From contig NZ_CP013940.1 in the NCBI RefSeq assembly GCF_001277215.2, positions 3,472,001 through 3,536,000 of the forward strand: a DNA stretch of 64,000 nt, written 5' to 3'. The stretch's first letter is position 1. Every line of letters begins with the position of its first letter. Below the pieces are notes generated by a model, which saw nothing but the letters and a program-made list of their open reading frames with translations, was not told the origin of the DNA and did no database searches. Origin of the DNA: Cronobacter malonaticus LMG 23826 (GTDB lineage: Bacteria; Pseudomonadota; Gammaproteobacteria; Enterobacterales; Enterobacteriaceae). Shown here in pieces: positions 18,750-29,100 of the stretch. The translations under genes and the position numbers were made by a program.

Positions 18750-19898
18750 GTGCTCACTAAAATAAAACGTTTTTCAGCATGGATGCGGCGTCAGAATTAT
18801 TCCCGCTTGCTTATTTTGTTTCAGCGCCACTGCGCGAAAATCGTCATTGGCGCGCCATTTCTGTTGCTGATGATCTACCTGCTCATTTTCAGCCAGCCAC
18901 GTTATGTGAGCGAATCACAGGTGGCCATCAAGCGCGCCAGTGATATAGAAAACGGCAGCCTGAATATCGGCCTGCTGATGGGGGCTTCTAACCCCACATC
19001 TGCCGAAGATGCGCTTTATCTGAAAGAGTATCTGCACTCGCCGGATCTCTTAGCCACGCTCGATAAACAGCTTGATTTCAAACACGCCTTTGGCGCAAGC
19101 GGTCTGGATCTCTTTTACCATCTCTACTCCGGCGCTACCGCAGAAGCATTTCTGGATTACTACCGTCATCGCATCACTATCAATTACGACAACAAAAATG
19201 GCCTGCTGACCATCCAGACCCAGGGTTTCACACCCGGGTTCGCCCTGCGTTTCAACCAGGCGGTACTGAAAGAGTCCGAGCGCTTTATCAACGAGCTTTC
19301 GCATCATATTGCACGCGACCAGCAAACCTTTGCCGAAAGTGAACTCGACAAAGCGCGTAAGCGTCTCGACGCCAGCAAAAGCGCCCTGCTCGCCTTCCAG
19401 AACCGCAACCAGATGCTCGATCCGCAGGCTTCCGCCGTGGCGGCGAGCTCAGCAGTCAACAACCTGAATGAGCAGAAAATCCGTCTGGAGACGGAGCTGC
19501 GCACGCTACTGACTTACCTGCGTGAAGATGCGCCGCCAGTCATCACCACGAAAAACACGCTGGCCTCCATTAACGCGCAAATAGAAAAAGAGAAAAGCAG
19601 CATCACGGCACCGGAAGGCGACCGCCTTAATCGTGTGGCGGCAGATTTCGACGAGCTGAAATCGCGCGTGACGTTCGATACAGACCTGTACCAGCTTGCG
19701 CTCACGGCGATTGAAAAAACGCGCGTGGAATCGGCCCGCAAACTGAAAAGTCTGGCGGTGATTAGCTCTCCCCAGCTCGCGGAAGAGCCCCGCTACCCGG
19801 AAAAACTCTACCTGTTAGCCAGCTGTCTGCTCATCTGCTGCCTGCTGTTTGGCACGATCAAACTGCTGCTGGCCATTATCGACGATCACCGCGCTTAA
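18750..19898 (+). CDS. kpsE: Capsule polysaccharide export inner-membrane protein KpsE
   Basis: KpsE is the polysaccharide co-polymerase/adaptor (PCP-3, membrane fusion-like) that links the KpsMT transporter to the outer-membrane KpsD. The 382 residues have an N-terminal membrane helix (about 31-50, IGAPFLLLMIYLLIF), a periplasmic part with coiled coil around 190-260 and 285-300, and a C-terminal membrane helix (about 354-377). The start used is GTG with a weak ribosome site; an ATG at 18783 is possible. It is first in the operon, in contrast to E. coli group 2, where kpsF precedes it. Confidence 0.92.
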   Translation: MLTKIKRFSAWMRRQNYSRLLILFQRHCAKIVIGAPFLLLMIYLLIFSQPRYVSESQVAIKRASDIENGSLNIGLLMGASNPTSAEDALYLKEYLHSPDLLATLDKQLDFKHAFGASGLDLFYHLYSGATAEAFLDYYRHRITINYDNKNGLLTIQTQGFTPGFALRFNQAVLKESERFINELSHHIARDQQTFAESELDKARKRLDASKSALLAFQNRNQMLDPQASAVAASSAVNNLNEQKIRLETELRTLLTYLREDAPPVITTKNTLASINAQIEKEKSSITAPEGDRLNRVAADFDELKSRVTFDTDLYQLALTAIEKTRVESARKLKSLAVISSPQLAEEPRYPEKLYLLASCLLICCLLFGTIKLLLAIIDDHRA

Positions 19899-19926
19899 CC
19901 TTGCCGCATTAACACCCGAGAGAGTT

Positions 19927-21591
19927 ATGAAACACATTTCATCCGCCTCACTGATCTTTTTCTGTTTATCGGCCAGCGCCAGCGCGCTTGATCTCACCGC
20001 TGACCCGGCGCTGACCGGCGCGGCACCGATTCTGTCGCCGTCGCCTTCGTCACCGGTCAGCGCGGACGGCTTTGATAACACACCGCCGCCCGCACCCGCC
20101 ACGGTCATGAGCCGCATGTTCGGCGCGCAGCTTTTTACCTCACAAAACGCCGAAGGCGGAGCTGGCATCGCCTTTAACCCCAACTACGTGATTGGCCTTG
20201 GGGACACCATCCAGGTACGTCTGTGGGGCGCTTTTACCTATGACGGCACATTAACCGTCGACCCGAAAGGCAATATTTTCCTGCCGAACGTGGGCCCGCT
20301 GAAAGTCGCGGGCGTGACCAACAGCCAGCTCAACACGCTGGTGATCATGCGCGTAAAAGAGGTTTACCAGGCGAATGTAAATGTCTACGCCTCGCTGGTT
20401 CAGGCGCAGCCGGTGAAAGTGTTTGTGACGGGCTATGTCCGCACGCCGGGGCTGTATGGCGGCGTGGCATCCGATTCATTGCTTTCATATCTCAGCAAAG
20501 CGGGCGGCGTGGACAGCGAACGCGGCAGCTATGTGGATATCACCGTCAAACGCGGCCAGAAAACACGCTCGCATGTGAACCTTTATGACTTTTTGCTCAA
20601 CGGCAGCCTTAGCCTGTCGCAGTTCGCCGACGGCGACACCATTATCGTCGGCCCGCGCCAGCACACCTTCGGCGTCGAGGGCGATGTCTTTAACAGCTAC
20701 GATTTTGAATTTACCGACGAGAGCATATCTGTCTCCGAAGCGCTGCGCTGGGCGCGGCCCAAACCCGGCGCCACGCATATCACTCTGGTGCGTCAACAGG
20801 GCGCGATGAAGCAGAGCGAATATTTCCCGATTAGCGACGCCGCGCGCCGCACGCTTCAGGATGGCGACAGAATGGTGGTGAGCTCCGATCGCTACACGGG
20901 CACCATTCAGGTGCGTATTGAAGGCGCGCACTCCGGCGAACACGCGATGGTGCTGCCTTACGGTGCCACGCTGCGTCAGGTGATGGCGAAACTGCGCCCG
21001 AATACGATGTCGCAGTTAAACGCCATCAAACTCTATCGCCGCTCGGTCGCGCTGCGTCAGAAAGAGATGCTCGATCTGGCGCTGCAAAAGCTGGAGCAGG
21101 CTTCGCTTTCCGCGCAGTCATCCACCCAGGAGGAGTCGCGCCTGCGTATGCAGGAGGCGCAACTGGTCAGCCGTTTCGTGGCGAAGGCCCGTACCGTGGT
21201 GCCGCAGGGCGAAGTGGTGCTGAATGAGAAAAACCTCGACTCCGTGCTGCTGGAAGATGGCGATGTCATCACCATCCCGGAAAAAACGTCGCTCGTCATG
21301 GTGCATGGCGAAGTGCTGTTCCCCAACGCCGTCACCTGGGAGAAAGGGCTGGAGCCTGACGATTACATCGCCAAATGCGGCGGCATGACGCAGAAAGCCA
21401 GCGGCGCGAAAGTCATTGTTATCCGCCAGAACGGTGAAGCGCTCAACGCCGAAGATGTTGATGACATGCAGCCGGGCGATGAGCTAATGGTGCTGCCGAA
21501 GTATGAGTCGAAGAATATCGAAGTCACGCGCGGTATTTCGACCATCCTGTACCAGCTGGCAGTTGCAGCGAAAGTGATCCTGACGCTGTAG
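19927..21591 (+). CDS. kpsD: Polysaccharide export outer-membrane/periplasmic protein KpsD
   Basis: KpsD carries capsular polysaccharide across the periplasm and outer membrane with KpsE. The 554-residue protein has a cleavable signal peptide MKHISSASLIFFCLSASASA, so it is not a lipoprotein. A Poly_export domain follows (GLGDTIQVRLWGAFTYDG at about 95, VDPKGNIFLPNVGPLKVAG) and several SLBB repeats (FVTGYVRTPGLYG, VEGDVFNSYDFEF, VHGEVLFPNAVTW). An upstream in-frame start inside kpsE is rejected because it precedes the signal peptide. It lies 28 bases after kpsE. Confidence 0.94.
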   Translation: MKHISSASLIFFCLSASASALDLTADPALTGAAPILSPSPSSPVSADGFDNTPPPAPATVMSRMFGAQLFTSQNAEGGAGIAFNPNYVIGLGDTIQVRLWGAFTYDGTLTVDPKGNIFLPNVGPLKVAGVTNSQLNTLVIMRVKEVYQANVNVYASLVQAQPVKVFVTGYVRTPGLYGGVASDSLLSYLSKAGGVDSERGSYVDITVKRGQKTRSHVNLYDFLLNGSLSLSQFADGDTIIVGPRQHTFGVEGDVFNSYDFEFTDESISVSEALRWARPKPGATHITLVRQQGAMKQSEYFPISDAARRTLQDGDRMVVSSDRYTGTIQVRIEGAHSGEHAMVLPYGATLRQVMAKLRPNTMSQLNAIKLYRRSVALRQKEMLDLALQKLEQASLSAQSSTQEESRLRMQEAQLVSRFVAKARTVVPQGEVVLNEKNLDSVLLEDGDVITIPEKTSLVMVHGEVLFPNAVTWEKGLEPDDYIAKCGGMTQKASGAKVIVIRQNGEALNAEDVDDMQPGDELMVLPKYESKNIEVTRGISTILYQLAVAAKVILTL

Positions 21592-21594
21592 CCG

Positions 21595-23640
21595 ATGAAA
21601 AATATGGTCACCGGCATTTTCTCGAAAGGCATCTGGCGCATCCCCGGGCTGGCTCAAATGCTGCCGATGCCTTGCCGGAAACTCGCGCCGCGTCGGGCGA
21701 TTCCTGATGACATCACGGCTATCGCCGTCTGGGGGAACCGCCCCAGCACGGCGGCGGCCATCACCCGCGCCCGCAAGGCCGGGCTTGCGGTGATGCGCCT
21801 TGAGGATGGGTTTATCCGCTCTGTCGGCCCGGCAGCCCATGGTCATCCACCGCTCTCGCTGGTTATCGATTACGACGGTATTTACTACGACGCCAGCCAG
21901 CCGAGCACGCTGGAGAAACTGATTCAGGACGCCCCCGGCAACGCGGCGCTGCGTGAAGCGGCGCGCGAGGCGATGCGGCTTATCGTAGAAGGCGATCTGG
22001 CGAAGTATAACCACGCGCCGCCGTTCGAGGGTTCGCCAGATGCCCGCGCGGTGCTGGTGGTGGATCAGACGGCAGGCGATATGTCTGTCACCTTTGGCAA
22101 TGCCAGTGCGGCGTCGTTCCGGCTAATGCTGGAGACGGCCTGTGCCGAAAACCCCGACGCCGACATCTGGGTAAAAACGCATCCTGATGTCGTGCACGGC
22201 AACAAACGTGGCTATTTGCAGGACGTCAGCGCAAAGGCTCGTATCCGGCTGATAACCGAAGACGCCAGCCCGCAGTCGCTGCTGCGCTGCGTGTCACGTG
22301 TCTATACGGTGACGTCGCATTTCGGCTTCGAAGCGCTGATGGCGGGCAAGCCGGTCGTCTGCTTCGGGCAGCCGTGGTATGCCGGATGGGGGCTGACGGA
22401 CGACAGGCATCCGGCGGCGGCCATACTTGCCGCGCGTCGGGGTAACGCGTCACTGCTTACGCTTTTCAGCGCCGCCTATTTACGCTATGCACGCTACCTT
22501 AACCCACAAACGAATCAGCCAGGCACGCTGTTCGAGGTGCTGGAATGGCTGGCGCTGCAGCGCCGCCATCAGTTGGCGCTGCGCGGCACGCTATGGGTGC
22601 CGGGGCTGTCGTTCTGGAAACGCAGCACCGTGAAGCCCTTTCTCGCCACGCCGTATAACCGGCTGCGCTTTACCCGCCGCGCGCCGCAGGCTGATGCCTG
22701 CGTGGTGTGGGGAACCACGGGTGAAACACGCTGGCAGTCAGCGGCGCAGGCGCGCGGTATGCCCGTGTGGCGAATGGAAGACGCGTTTCTGCGCTCGGCG
22801 GGGCTCGGCTCCGATCTCTTTGCGCCGCTCTCGCTGGTGCTCGATAAACGTGGGATCTATTACGACGCCACGCGCGCAAGCGATCTGGAAATCGCCCTTA
22901 ATGCAGTCCATCTGAGGCCTGCCGAAGAAGCGCGCGCCGCAGCGCTGCGTCGGCAGATTATCGAAAGCCGGCTCAGTAAGTACAACGCGGGCGGCGCGTG
23001 GCGATTGCCTTCATCAGCATCGGGCCGCCGGGTTTTGCTGGTGCCGGGCCAGGTCATTGATGACGCGTCGCTTGCCGGCGGCACACAGGAGATGCGGTCG
23101 ATCACCGCACTGCTGCGTACCGTTCGCACCCGCAATCCACAGGCGTATATCGTCTTCAAGCCCCACCCGGATGTAGCCTGCGGCAACCGCCAGGGCGAAC
23201 CCAGCGAGCAAGACGCGCTGCGCTGGGCGGATTGTCTCGCGACACAGGCGGATATCGTCGATGTGCTCGATCAGGTACACGAAGTGCATACGCTCACGTC
23301 GCTTGCCGGTTTTGAGGCGCTTCTGCGTGGCAAAAGTGTCTTCTGCTACGGCATGCCGTTTTACGCCGGTTGGGGCCTGACGCATGACGAATACCCCTGC
23401 CCGCGCCGCACAAGGCGGCTGACGCTTAACGCACTAATACACACCGCACTTATCGATTATCCCCTTTACCTCCATCCGACGCGCAAAACACCGATGAGCG
23501 TGGAAGAAGCGGTCGCGCTGCTTAGCGCGTCACCCCGGCAAAACCACGCGCTGCAGTGTCGCGGAAAGACATTTACCCGGCTCGTCAATAAAGCCCGCAA
23601 TCTCTTTCACGCGTTTTTTCATTCCCGGTGCCCCAGATGA
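21595..23640 (+). CDS. kpsC: Capsule linker beta-Kdo transferase KpsC
   Basis: KpsC is the dual-domain retaining beta-Kdo glycosyltransferase that, with KpsS, makes the poly-Kdo linker on lyso-phosphatidylglycerol. Two homologous halves are visible: AGLAVMRLEDGFIRSVG with KTHPDVVHGNKRGYL and GFEALMAGKPVVCFGQPWYAGWGLT in the first, and GMPVWRMEDAFLRSAG with KPHPDVACGNRQGEP and GFEALLRGKSVFCYGMPFYAGWGLT in the second. The length (681) fits the family. It starts three bases after kpsD and ends overlapping kpsS. Confidence 0.95.
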   Translation: MKNMVTGIFSKGIWRIPGLAQMLPMPCRKLAPRRAIPDDITAIAVWGNRPSTAAAITRARKAGLAVMRLEDGFIRSVGPAAHGHPPLSLVIDYDGIYYDASQPSTLEKLIQDAPGNAALREAAREAMRLIVEGDLAKYNHAPPFEGSPDARAVLVVDQTAGDMSVTFGNASAASFRLMLETACAENPDADIWVKTHPDVVHGNKRGYLQDVSAKARIRLITEDASPQSLLRCVSRVYTVTSHFGFEALMAGKPVVCFGQPWYAGWGLTDDRHPAAAILAARRGNASLLTLFSAAYLRYARYLNPQTNQPGTLFEVLEWLALQRRHQLALRGTLWVPGLSFWKRSTVKPFLATPYNRLRFTRRAPQADACVVWGTTGETRWQSAAQARGMPVWRMEDAFLRSAGLGSDLFAPLSLVLDKRGIYYDATRASDLEIALNAVHLRPAEEARAAALRRQIIESRLSKYNAGGAWRLPSSASGRRVLLVPGQVIDDASLAGGTQEMRSITALLRTVRTRNPQAYIVFKPHPDVACGNRQGEPSEQDALRWADCLATQADIVDVLDQVHEVHTLTSLAGFEALLRGKSVFCYGMPFYAGWGLTHDEYPCPRRTRRLTLNALIHTALIDYPLYLHPTRKTPMSVEEAVALLSASPRQNHALQCRGKTFTRLVNKARNLFHAFFHSRCPR

Positions 23641-24833
23641 ACCGCAGCGCGCTTGATACCCTGCTTTCCGGCCAGAACTACCTGCTATTGCAGGGGCCCA
23701 TGGGGCCGTTTTTCCGCGATCTCGGTAACTGGCTGGAGAGCAAAGGCCGCGAGGTGCAACAGGTGGTGTTTAACGGCGGTGACTGGTTCTACCGCCGCAA
23801 AGAGAAAAGCCTGCCTTATCAGGGCACGCCTGAGGAATTCGGCGCGTGGTTAGCAGCAACGCGAAGCGCATGGTCGTTTGATACGCTGGTCTGCTTTGGC
23901 GACTGTAGACCGCTGCATCAGGCCGCGCGCCAGTGGGCACAAGCGCAGGGGATACGTTTTCTGGTCTTTGAAGAGGGCTATTTGCGCCCGTGCTTTATCA
24001 CGCTTGAAGAAAACGGCGTGAACGGGTTTTCCGGTCTGCCGCGGGAGGCCGATTTTTATCGTGCCCTGTCTTTTCTGCCGGTACCGGATGTACGGCGTAT
24101 CGCTCCTTCACTCCTGCGGCGTATCGGCCACGCGTCCTGGTATTATCTGATGGGCTGTTACTTCCATCGCGCATTTCCACTCTATCAGCACCATAAATGC
24201 TTCTCGCCGTGGCATGAAGGCGTCTGCTGGGTACGGGCGGCACTCCGTAAGATCGGGTATTGCGTTGCGGAGCGGGGCATCCGACATTCGCTGTCCTCTG
24301 AATATCGCGGACGTTATTTTCTCGCCGTGCTACAGGTATTTAACGATAGCCAGTTACAGCATCACAGCGACTACAGCGATATGCGCGACTTTATTGAGGA
24401 AGCGATAGGCTCTTTTGCGCGCGGCGCTTTACCCTCGCAGATGCTGGCAATCAAACACCATCCGATGGACAGAGGGCACCGGCAGTATCGTTCGCTGATT
24501 AAAACGCTGAGCAGACGCTATGGTGTGAGTGGACGCGTTGTTTATGTGCATGACTTGCCGCTGCCAGAGCTGCTTAGCAACGCCGCAGGCGTCGTGACGA
24601 TTAACAGTACGGTGGGGATCTCAGCGCTCATTCATAACAAGCCCCTGAAAGTGATGGGAAGAGCGCTGTATGACATGGAAGGGATAACATTTCAGGGGCG
24701 CCTGGACGCCTTCTGGCAAGCCTCTTTCCGCCCCGATCACACGCTGTTTTCTACGTTTCGCTACTATCTGATGCGAAAAACCCAGCTTAATACCGTTTTT
24801 TACAGCCGTGAAAATCCGTTCTCCGGGTTATAG
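23637..24833 (+). CDS. kpsS: Capsule linker Kdo transferase KpsS
   Basis: KpsS adds the first beta-Kdo to the lipid acceptor, after which KpsC extends it. The start MNRSALDTLLSGQNYLLLQGPMG is an ATG in an ATGA overlap with the kpsC stop; a GTG nine bases earlier is less likely. About 398 residues. Family blocks FNGGDWFYRRKE, LVCFGDCRPLH, FEEGYLRP, IKHHPMDRGH and TINSTVGISALIHNKPLKVMG are intact. The stop codon overlaps the end of the convergent gene at 24828. Confidence 0.95.
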   Translation: MNRSALDTLLSGQNYLLLQGPMGPFFRDLGNWLESKGREVQQVVFNGGDWFYRRKEKSLPYQGTPEEFGAWLAATRSAWSFDTLVCFGDCRPLHQAARQWAQAQGIRFLVFEEGYLRPCFITLEENGVNGFSGLPREADFYRALSFLPVPDVRRIAPSLLRRIGHASWYYLMGCYFHRAFPLYQHHKCFSPWHEGVCWVRAALRKIGYCVAERGIRHSLSSEYRGRYFLAVLQVFNDSQLQHHSDYSDMRDFIEEAIGSFARGALPSQMLAIKHHPMDRGHRQYRSLIKTLSRRYGVSGRVVYVHDLPLPELLSNAAGVVTINSTVGISALIHNKPLKVMGRALYDMEGITFQGRLDAFWQASFRPDHTLFSTFRYYLMRKTQLNTVFYSRENPFSGL

Positions 24834-26057
24834 ACCTGCTTTGCGGGTGATATAAACATTTCCTTCATGACTAAACACTTCCAGCGCTTCACTGACGGCG
24901 AGCATAGCGTTTGCCTGCGAGGGCTCGGTTTCGAGCGCTTTACGTGCCCAGGTTTGCTGACATGTGATATCAAGAAAAAGCTGATAAGTGCCCGCAGGTA
25001 ACGCTTCAAGCGAGAGACCTTCATAGCGCAAAGTACAAAACCAGCCCTTGTCATAATTGACAAAGCCACCGTCATAAAGCTGGCGGGTCAGAATCGGGCG
25101 ATGTGCCTTTGCAATACGAAAAACCTCTTCAAAATTATCCGCTTTGAAAACCAGATCGACCTGAATATCCTGATATTCCGTGCAATCCAGCCCCTTAAGT
25201 ACCGCAATGCCTTCCGGAAATAACAAAGCATTTTTGACGGCAACTTTTTTCAACACTGCGACCGGCTGCGGCTTGAGCGGACAAGGCAGCAGAGTATTAT
25301 CCGCTGTCAGTTCACAGTCGCCATAGCGGGGAACCGCCCCCTGTGAGAGCGAGTAGAAGATCCCCAACAGGAGTGGCACATGGTATGACGTTACCTGGTT
25401 GTGCTCTCTGATAAGCATTGACCGCGCCATAAAAAGATTAAAGTTTTGGTATTTCCTGAATTCAGGAATATAGGGCTTCACTTCGCTTTCGTACTGGATA
25501 TCCGCTTCGGATGTCAGCAGATAAATATTTTTATCCACCGCTCTGTCATTAGTTAACTGGTGTGGTAATAACGCATCAAGCTGTCGGGCCGCTGCTTCGC
25601 TCGCCTCCCCCGTCATATGCATAAAAACCTCAGGCCATTGGTTTCTGGCGTAACTGCCGATATGAAACTGCGGAACCGTCGAAATAATATTTTTGAAATT
25701 ATATTTAAGGCCGTACCAGAGCGCGGCACTGCCGCCTTTAGAAAACCCTGCGAGGGTACACTGTGTTTTGTTAAGATTATGACGGAAAAGCATTTTTTCA
25801 ACAAACGCAATAACCGCCTGCTCAACATAAAAATCGTTGTTATGGCAGAGATAATAGGTACAGGCATCATGAAAGTCATCTTTGATCCACACCACGTGTG
25901 CGGGGCAATCCTGGAGAGCGTTAGCAAAATCCCATGTAAACATCCCGGCACCGCCAAAGCCGCTAAAAATAAAAAGCATATGTTGAGTGTCATATTTCCT
26001 TTTTTTATAGCGATATTTAATCCGCACGCCATTAATAATTTCCATTTGCTCTGACAT
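24828..26057 (-). CDS. Alpha/beta-hydrolase-fold capsule region 2 protein (XcbB/CpsF-like?)
   Basis: The 409-residue protein has an N-terminal alpha/beta-hydrolase-like domain (about 8-240): the strand FIFSGFGGAG (30-39), the nucleophile elbow CTLAGFSKGGSAALWYG with Ser106, a likely acid Asp186 in LLTSEADIQY and His219 or His226. The second part (about 250-409) looks beta-rich, and I do not recognise it. Proteins with this GFSKGG elbow occur in capsule loci of Neisseria (XcbB/CpsF type) and in Asp2 of accessory Sec systems, some of which act as acetyltransferases. An O-acyl transfer or esterase role in polymer modification is an inference. Start ATG 26057 with GGAG upstream; a GTG two codons earlier is rejected. 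It is the last gene of the leftward operon, after a strong hairpin. Confidence 0.7.
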   Translation of the reverse strand: MSEQMEIINGVRIKYRYKKRKYDTQHMLFIFSGFGGAGMFTWDFANALQDCPAHVVWIKDDFHDACTYYLCHNNDFYVEQAVIAFVEKMLFRHNLNKTQCTLAGFSKGGSAALWYGLKYNFKNIISTVPQFHIGSYARNQWPEVFMHMTGEASEAAARQLDALLPHQLTNDRAVDKNIYLLTSEADIQYESEVKPYIPEFRKYQNFNLFMARSMLIREHNQVTSYHVPLLLGIFYSLSQGAVPRYGDCELTADNTLLPCPLKPQPVAVLKKVAVKNALLFPEGIAVLKGLDCTEYQDIQVDLVFKADNFEEVFRIAKAHRPILTRQLYDGGFVNYDKGWFCTLRYEGLSLEALPAGTYQLFLDITCQQTWARKALETEPSQANAMLAVSEALEVFSHEGNVYITRKAGL

Positions 26058-26067
26058 ATTCACTCCA

Positions 26068-26103
26068 TAAAAACAGGCGCGAGTTATGGTCGCGCCTGTT
26101 TTT
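26068..26103. terminator. Strong hairpin inside capsule region 2
   Basis: A perfect 12-base-pair stem AAACAGGCGCGA/TCGCGCCTGTTT occupies 26071-26101 with a seven-base loop. T runs in both directions make it a bidirectional intrinsic terminator candidate. It lies between the GT/phosphotransferase gene and the hydrolase gene, and ends just before the latter's ribosome site. Confidence 0.8.
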
Positions 26104-26122
26104 AAATTATTAATGTTTAAGG

Positions 26123-29100
26123 TTACGCATCTGATTTAACAGAAAACTCACGCAGCAGCCGGAGGTTTTGTAATTTTTCTGCCGCATTGTCAGGCATATT
26201 CTGCGGATAGTGACGCAACAGATTCAGCCAGCAATCGTAGGCGTCATCCCAGTCTTCACAAAGCTGAGCGAGCTCGCACCGGAGCATCCACGCGCTCTGG
26301 TTATAGCGGCTGATTTTATTGCGAACCACCGAAAGCGCCTGGCTAAAACGCCCGGTATCCCGTAAGGCTTCCGCATAAATAAGACAGAAGGCATCGTCCG
26401 GTTTATTTTGCACCTCAAAAATGGCAATCGCTTCGTCGGGCTTTTTCAGGGCCAGACACGCCTGCGCATAAATTTTCAGGAACCTTACGTCACTTCTCAA
26501 CGCATCATTCAGCGTACCAAACAGTGTATACATCTCTTTAAACTTGTCGGTGCGCAGCAGCGCCACGCAATAGTAATAGAGATGCTCATCAGGAAGATGA
26601 TTAATATCCGCGCTGGCTTTATTGAGCTGAGAGAGAATTTTCTCCCAGTTCTGACGCAAAAAGGCGAGACGGGCGATTTTCAGACGGCACTGCGGATCGT
26701 TTTCAATATGTTTTTCATATTTCACCAGACACTGATGGGCGTCATTGAGTTTATTCAGTTGCTGATAGCAATAAGAAAGCGTGATCAGGAGTTTATTCTC
26801 AAGACTTTCCGCAGATGTCACATCGACGCCCTGCTCTTTTACATAAGCAATCCCTTCAGCCCATTTTTGCTTCGCCAGAAGTAAACAGAACCGGGCATAG
26901 CTAAAACCCGCCGTCGGGCGCGTTTTCTTGCACAGGGTTTCCAGCACTGCGGCCTGGCCGCTGCGGTACAGGCAGTAGCAATAACGGGCATTATCAATAC
27001 TGGTTTCACCAGCGTCTTGCCAGTACGAAGTGGCCTTTTCCCAGTGATGTTCAGCCATTTCGACCATCGCCATACTTGCGGAAAGCGCCGTATGACGCTG
27101 TTCAGGATGACGCGCATACCAGTGGTGTATAGCGTTGCGCGCTGCAACGGTTTTCCCCTGTTTACGCAGTGCTTCAGCAAGCCCGGCGCAACCGTGTGCC
27201 TCTTCATCCTGAGTGAGCGAAAGCGCCAGGTACGCCTGCCAGCGCTTTTCAGCAAGCGCCCAGCGGCGAGCTGCGGCGGCCTGTTTCGCGTACTGATAAT
27301 AAATCTCTTTATCCGCAAAGCCTTCCGGCAACGGCGCATCCAGCGAGGCAATCGCCTGATACGTACGCTCACAGTTAAGCCCATCGCGGAACGGGAAGGT
27401 GTCACTGATACGCTTAAGGATTTTCGCAGACGGTACCGCATCGTTCTTCAGCAGCGTATTCAGTTCTTTAAACAGCTCTTTTTCGGTTTCTACCACTGGG
27501 CCAAAACCATGCTTGCGGTAATCGAAGTAGCCTTTGGAATAAATATGCGCCCCTGAAAAACACGCTTTCGCATCAAATTGATAATAAATTACCGGTTTGT
27601 TCTGTACGGCCAGTTCAAAAGCTACAGAAGAGTAATCAGTGATCATCATCGATGCGCGATTAAACACATTCTGGATAGACCCATCTGCGTGAGTAATCAC
27701 CTCTATATAGTCTGGCACCTCAAAAAAGGAGAGATAAGGCTGAATATTGGCATGAGGGAAAAAAGCGACTTTAAAATCATACTGTTCCGCGTATTTTTTT
27801 AGCAGAGGAGAATGAATAACGCCGTACCAGCTTCTGGCAAATTCCGTTTCCATAAAGTCAGGGTTAAGCGCCCGCGCTTCTCCATCCCCCGTCACAGGCC
27901 CGACAATGGTTTGTCGCCACGTAGGCATAATTACGATCAGGCGTTCATTATTTCTGGCGGCAACCAGTTTGTCATGGCGTGGGAACCCGGTTAATACCAC
28001 TTCCTTTTTAGTATAATAATAACGGCTTCCATCTTCATGGATAGATTGATACTCGTAAGGAGAAGTAGTAATAAAACAGTTAATATCTTCCTTGCTGTTC
28101 AACCAGCTCGAAATATCATCTTTAGTTACGCCATGCTGGAGAAAAACATAGTGTTTACCCGCTAACATTTTCGGCCCAAGATAATTGGTTACGTAGCGAT
28201 TCGCATGCGAACTGATAACCTTGCTGCAAGAGCCAAGTGCAAGTTTATGCTCGCGAGAGCCAAACTCAAGCAACCGAAATCCTTCTTGTTCTAACCGTGA
28301 CCAGTCATGAGATCCTTTTTGGAGGGCAAAAAAGATATTCTGTTGAGGATAATTTTCGCGGACGTAACGGTATAAATGTTCCGCGTTATCATCTGCCTGT
28401 GTATCCCTGTCCATAAAAATCCATGCCTGATGATATTCTTTTTTCTTTTCATATACTGGCATCAGGTCAATGAAATGCTTTTTGATATCAGCAGCGTTTA
28501 AACCTTCTTTATATTGTTTACCGCCAAGAGAGAGACGAGTCGGCAGCTTCGAAACAGACATATTGATCTTTTTTGCATCACCAAGCGCCACCCAAAGACG
28601 GCGCTCAAGAATCAGCGTTTCATCTAAAAAATCATGACGAATGGTCTTAGCAAACTTAGGGATAACGTCAATACCATCCAGCGATATCTGTTCAAGCCCC
28701 ACAGGATTTGTAAAATATCGAAGCTGCACCATGTTTTTAAAAGCATCATACTTTTCTACATAAATAATTTGTGCATCCGGTTGCATACTTTTAAAAAATG
28801 AAAGCATTGCCACTTTATGAAAAAACCATGCGCCTGCCAAATCAAAATTAATAATATTTTCTTTATTTAAATGAACAAAAGCTTCTTTCAAATACCCAAT
28901 ACAAATTTGCTTCTCAATGGAGGATAAAAATGCAGCCCTTTCACCACGATTTATCAACCACTTCATAAACCATGTTATTTCATAAAGCATTGTCCTTTGA
29001 ATATTGTTAGGCACATACCCTATTGATTCTGCATATTGATTTAATATAGTTAGATATCCATATTTGGGGACAGTTAAGAACCGTTCTTTTTTTTGCCATG

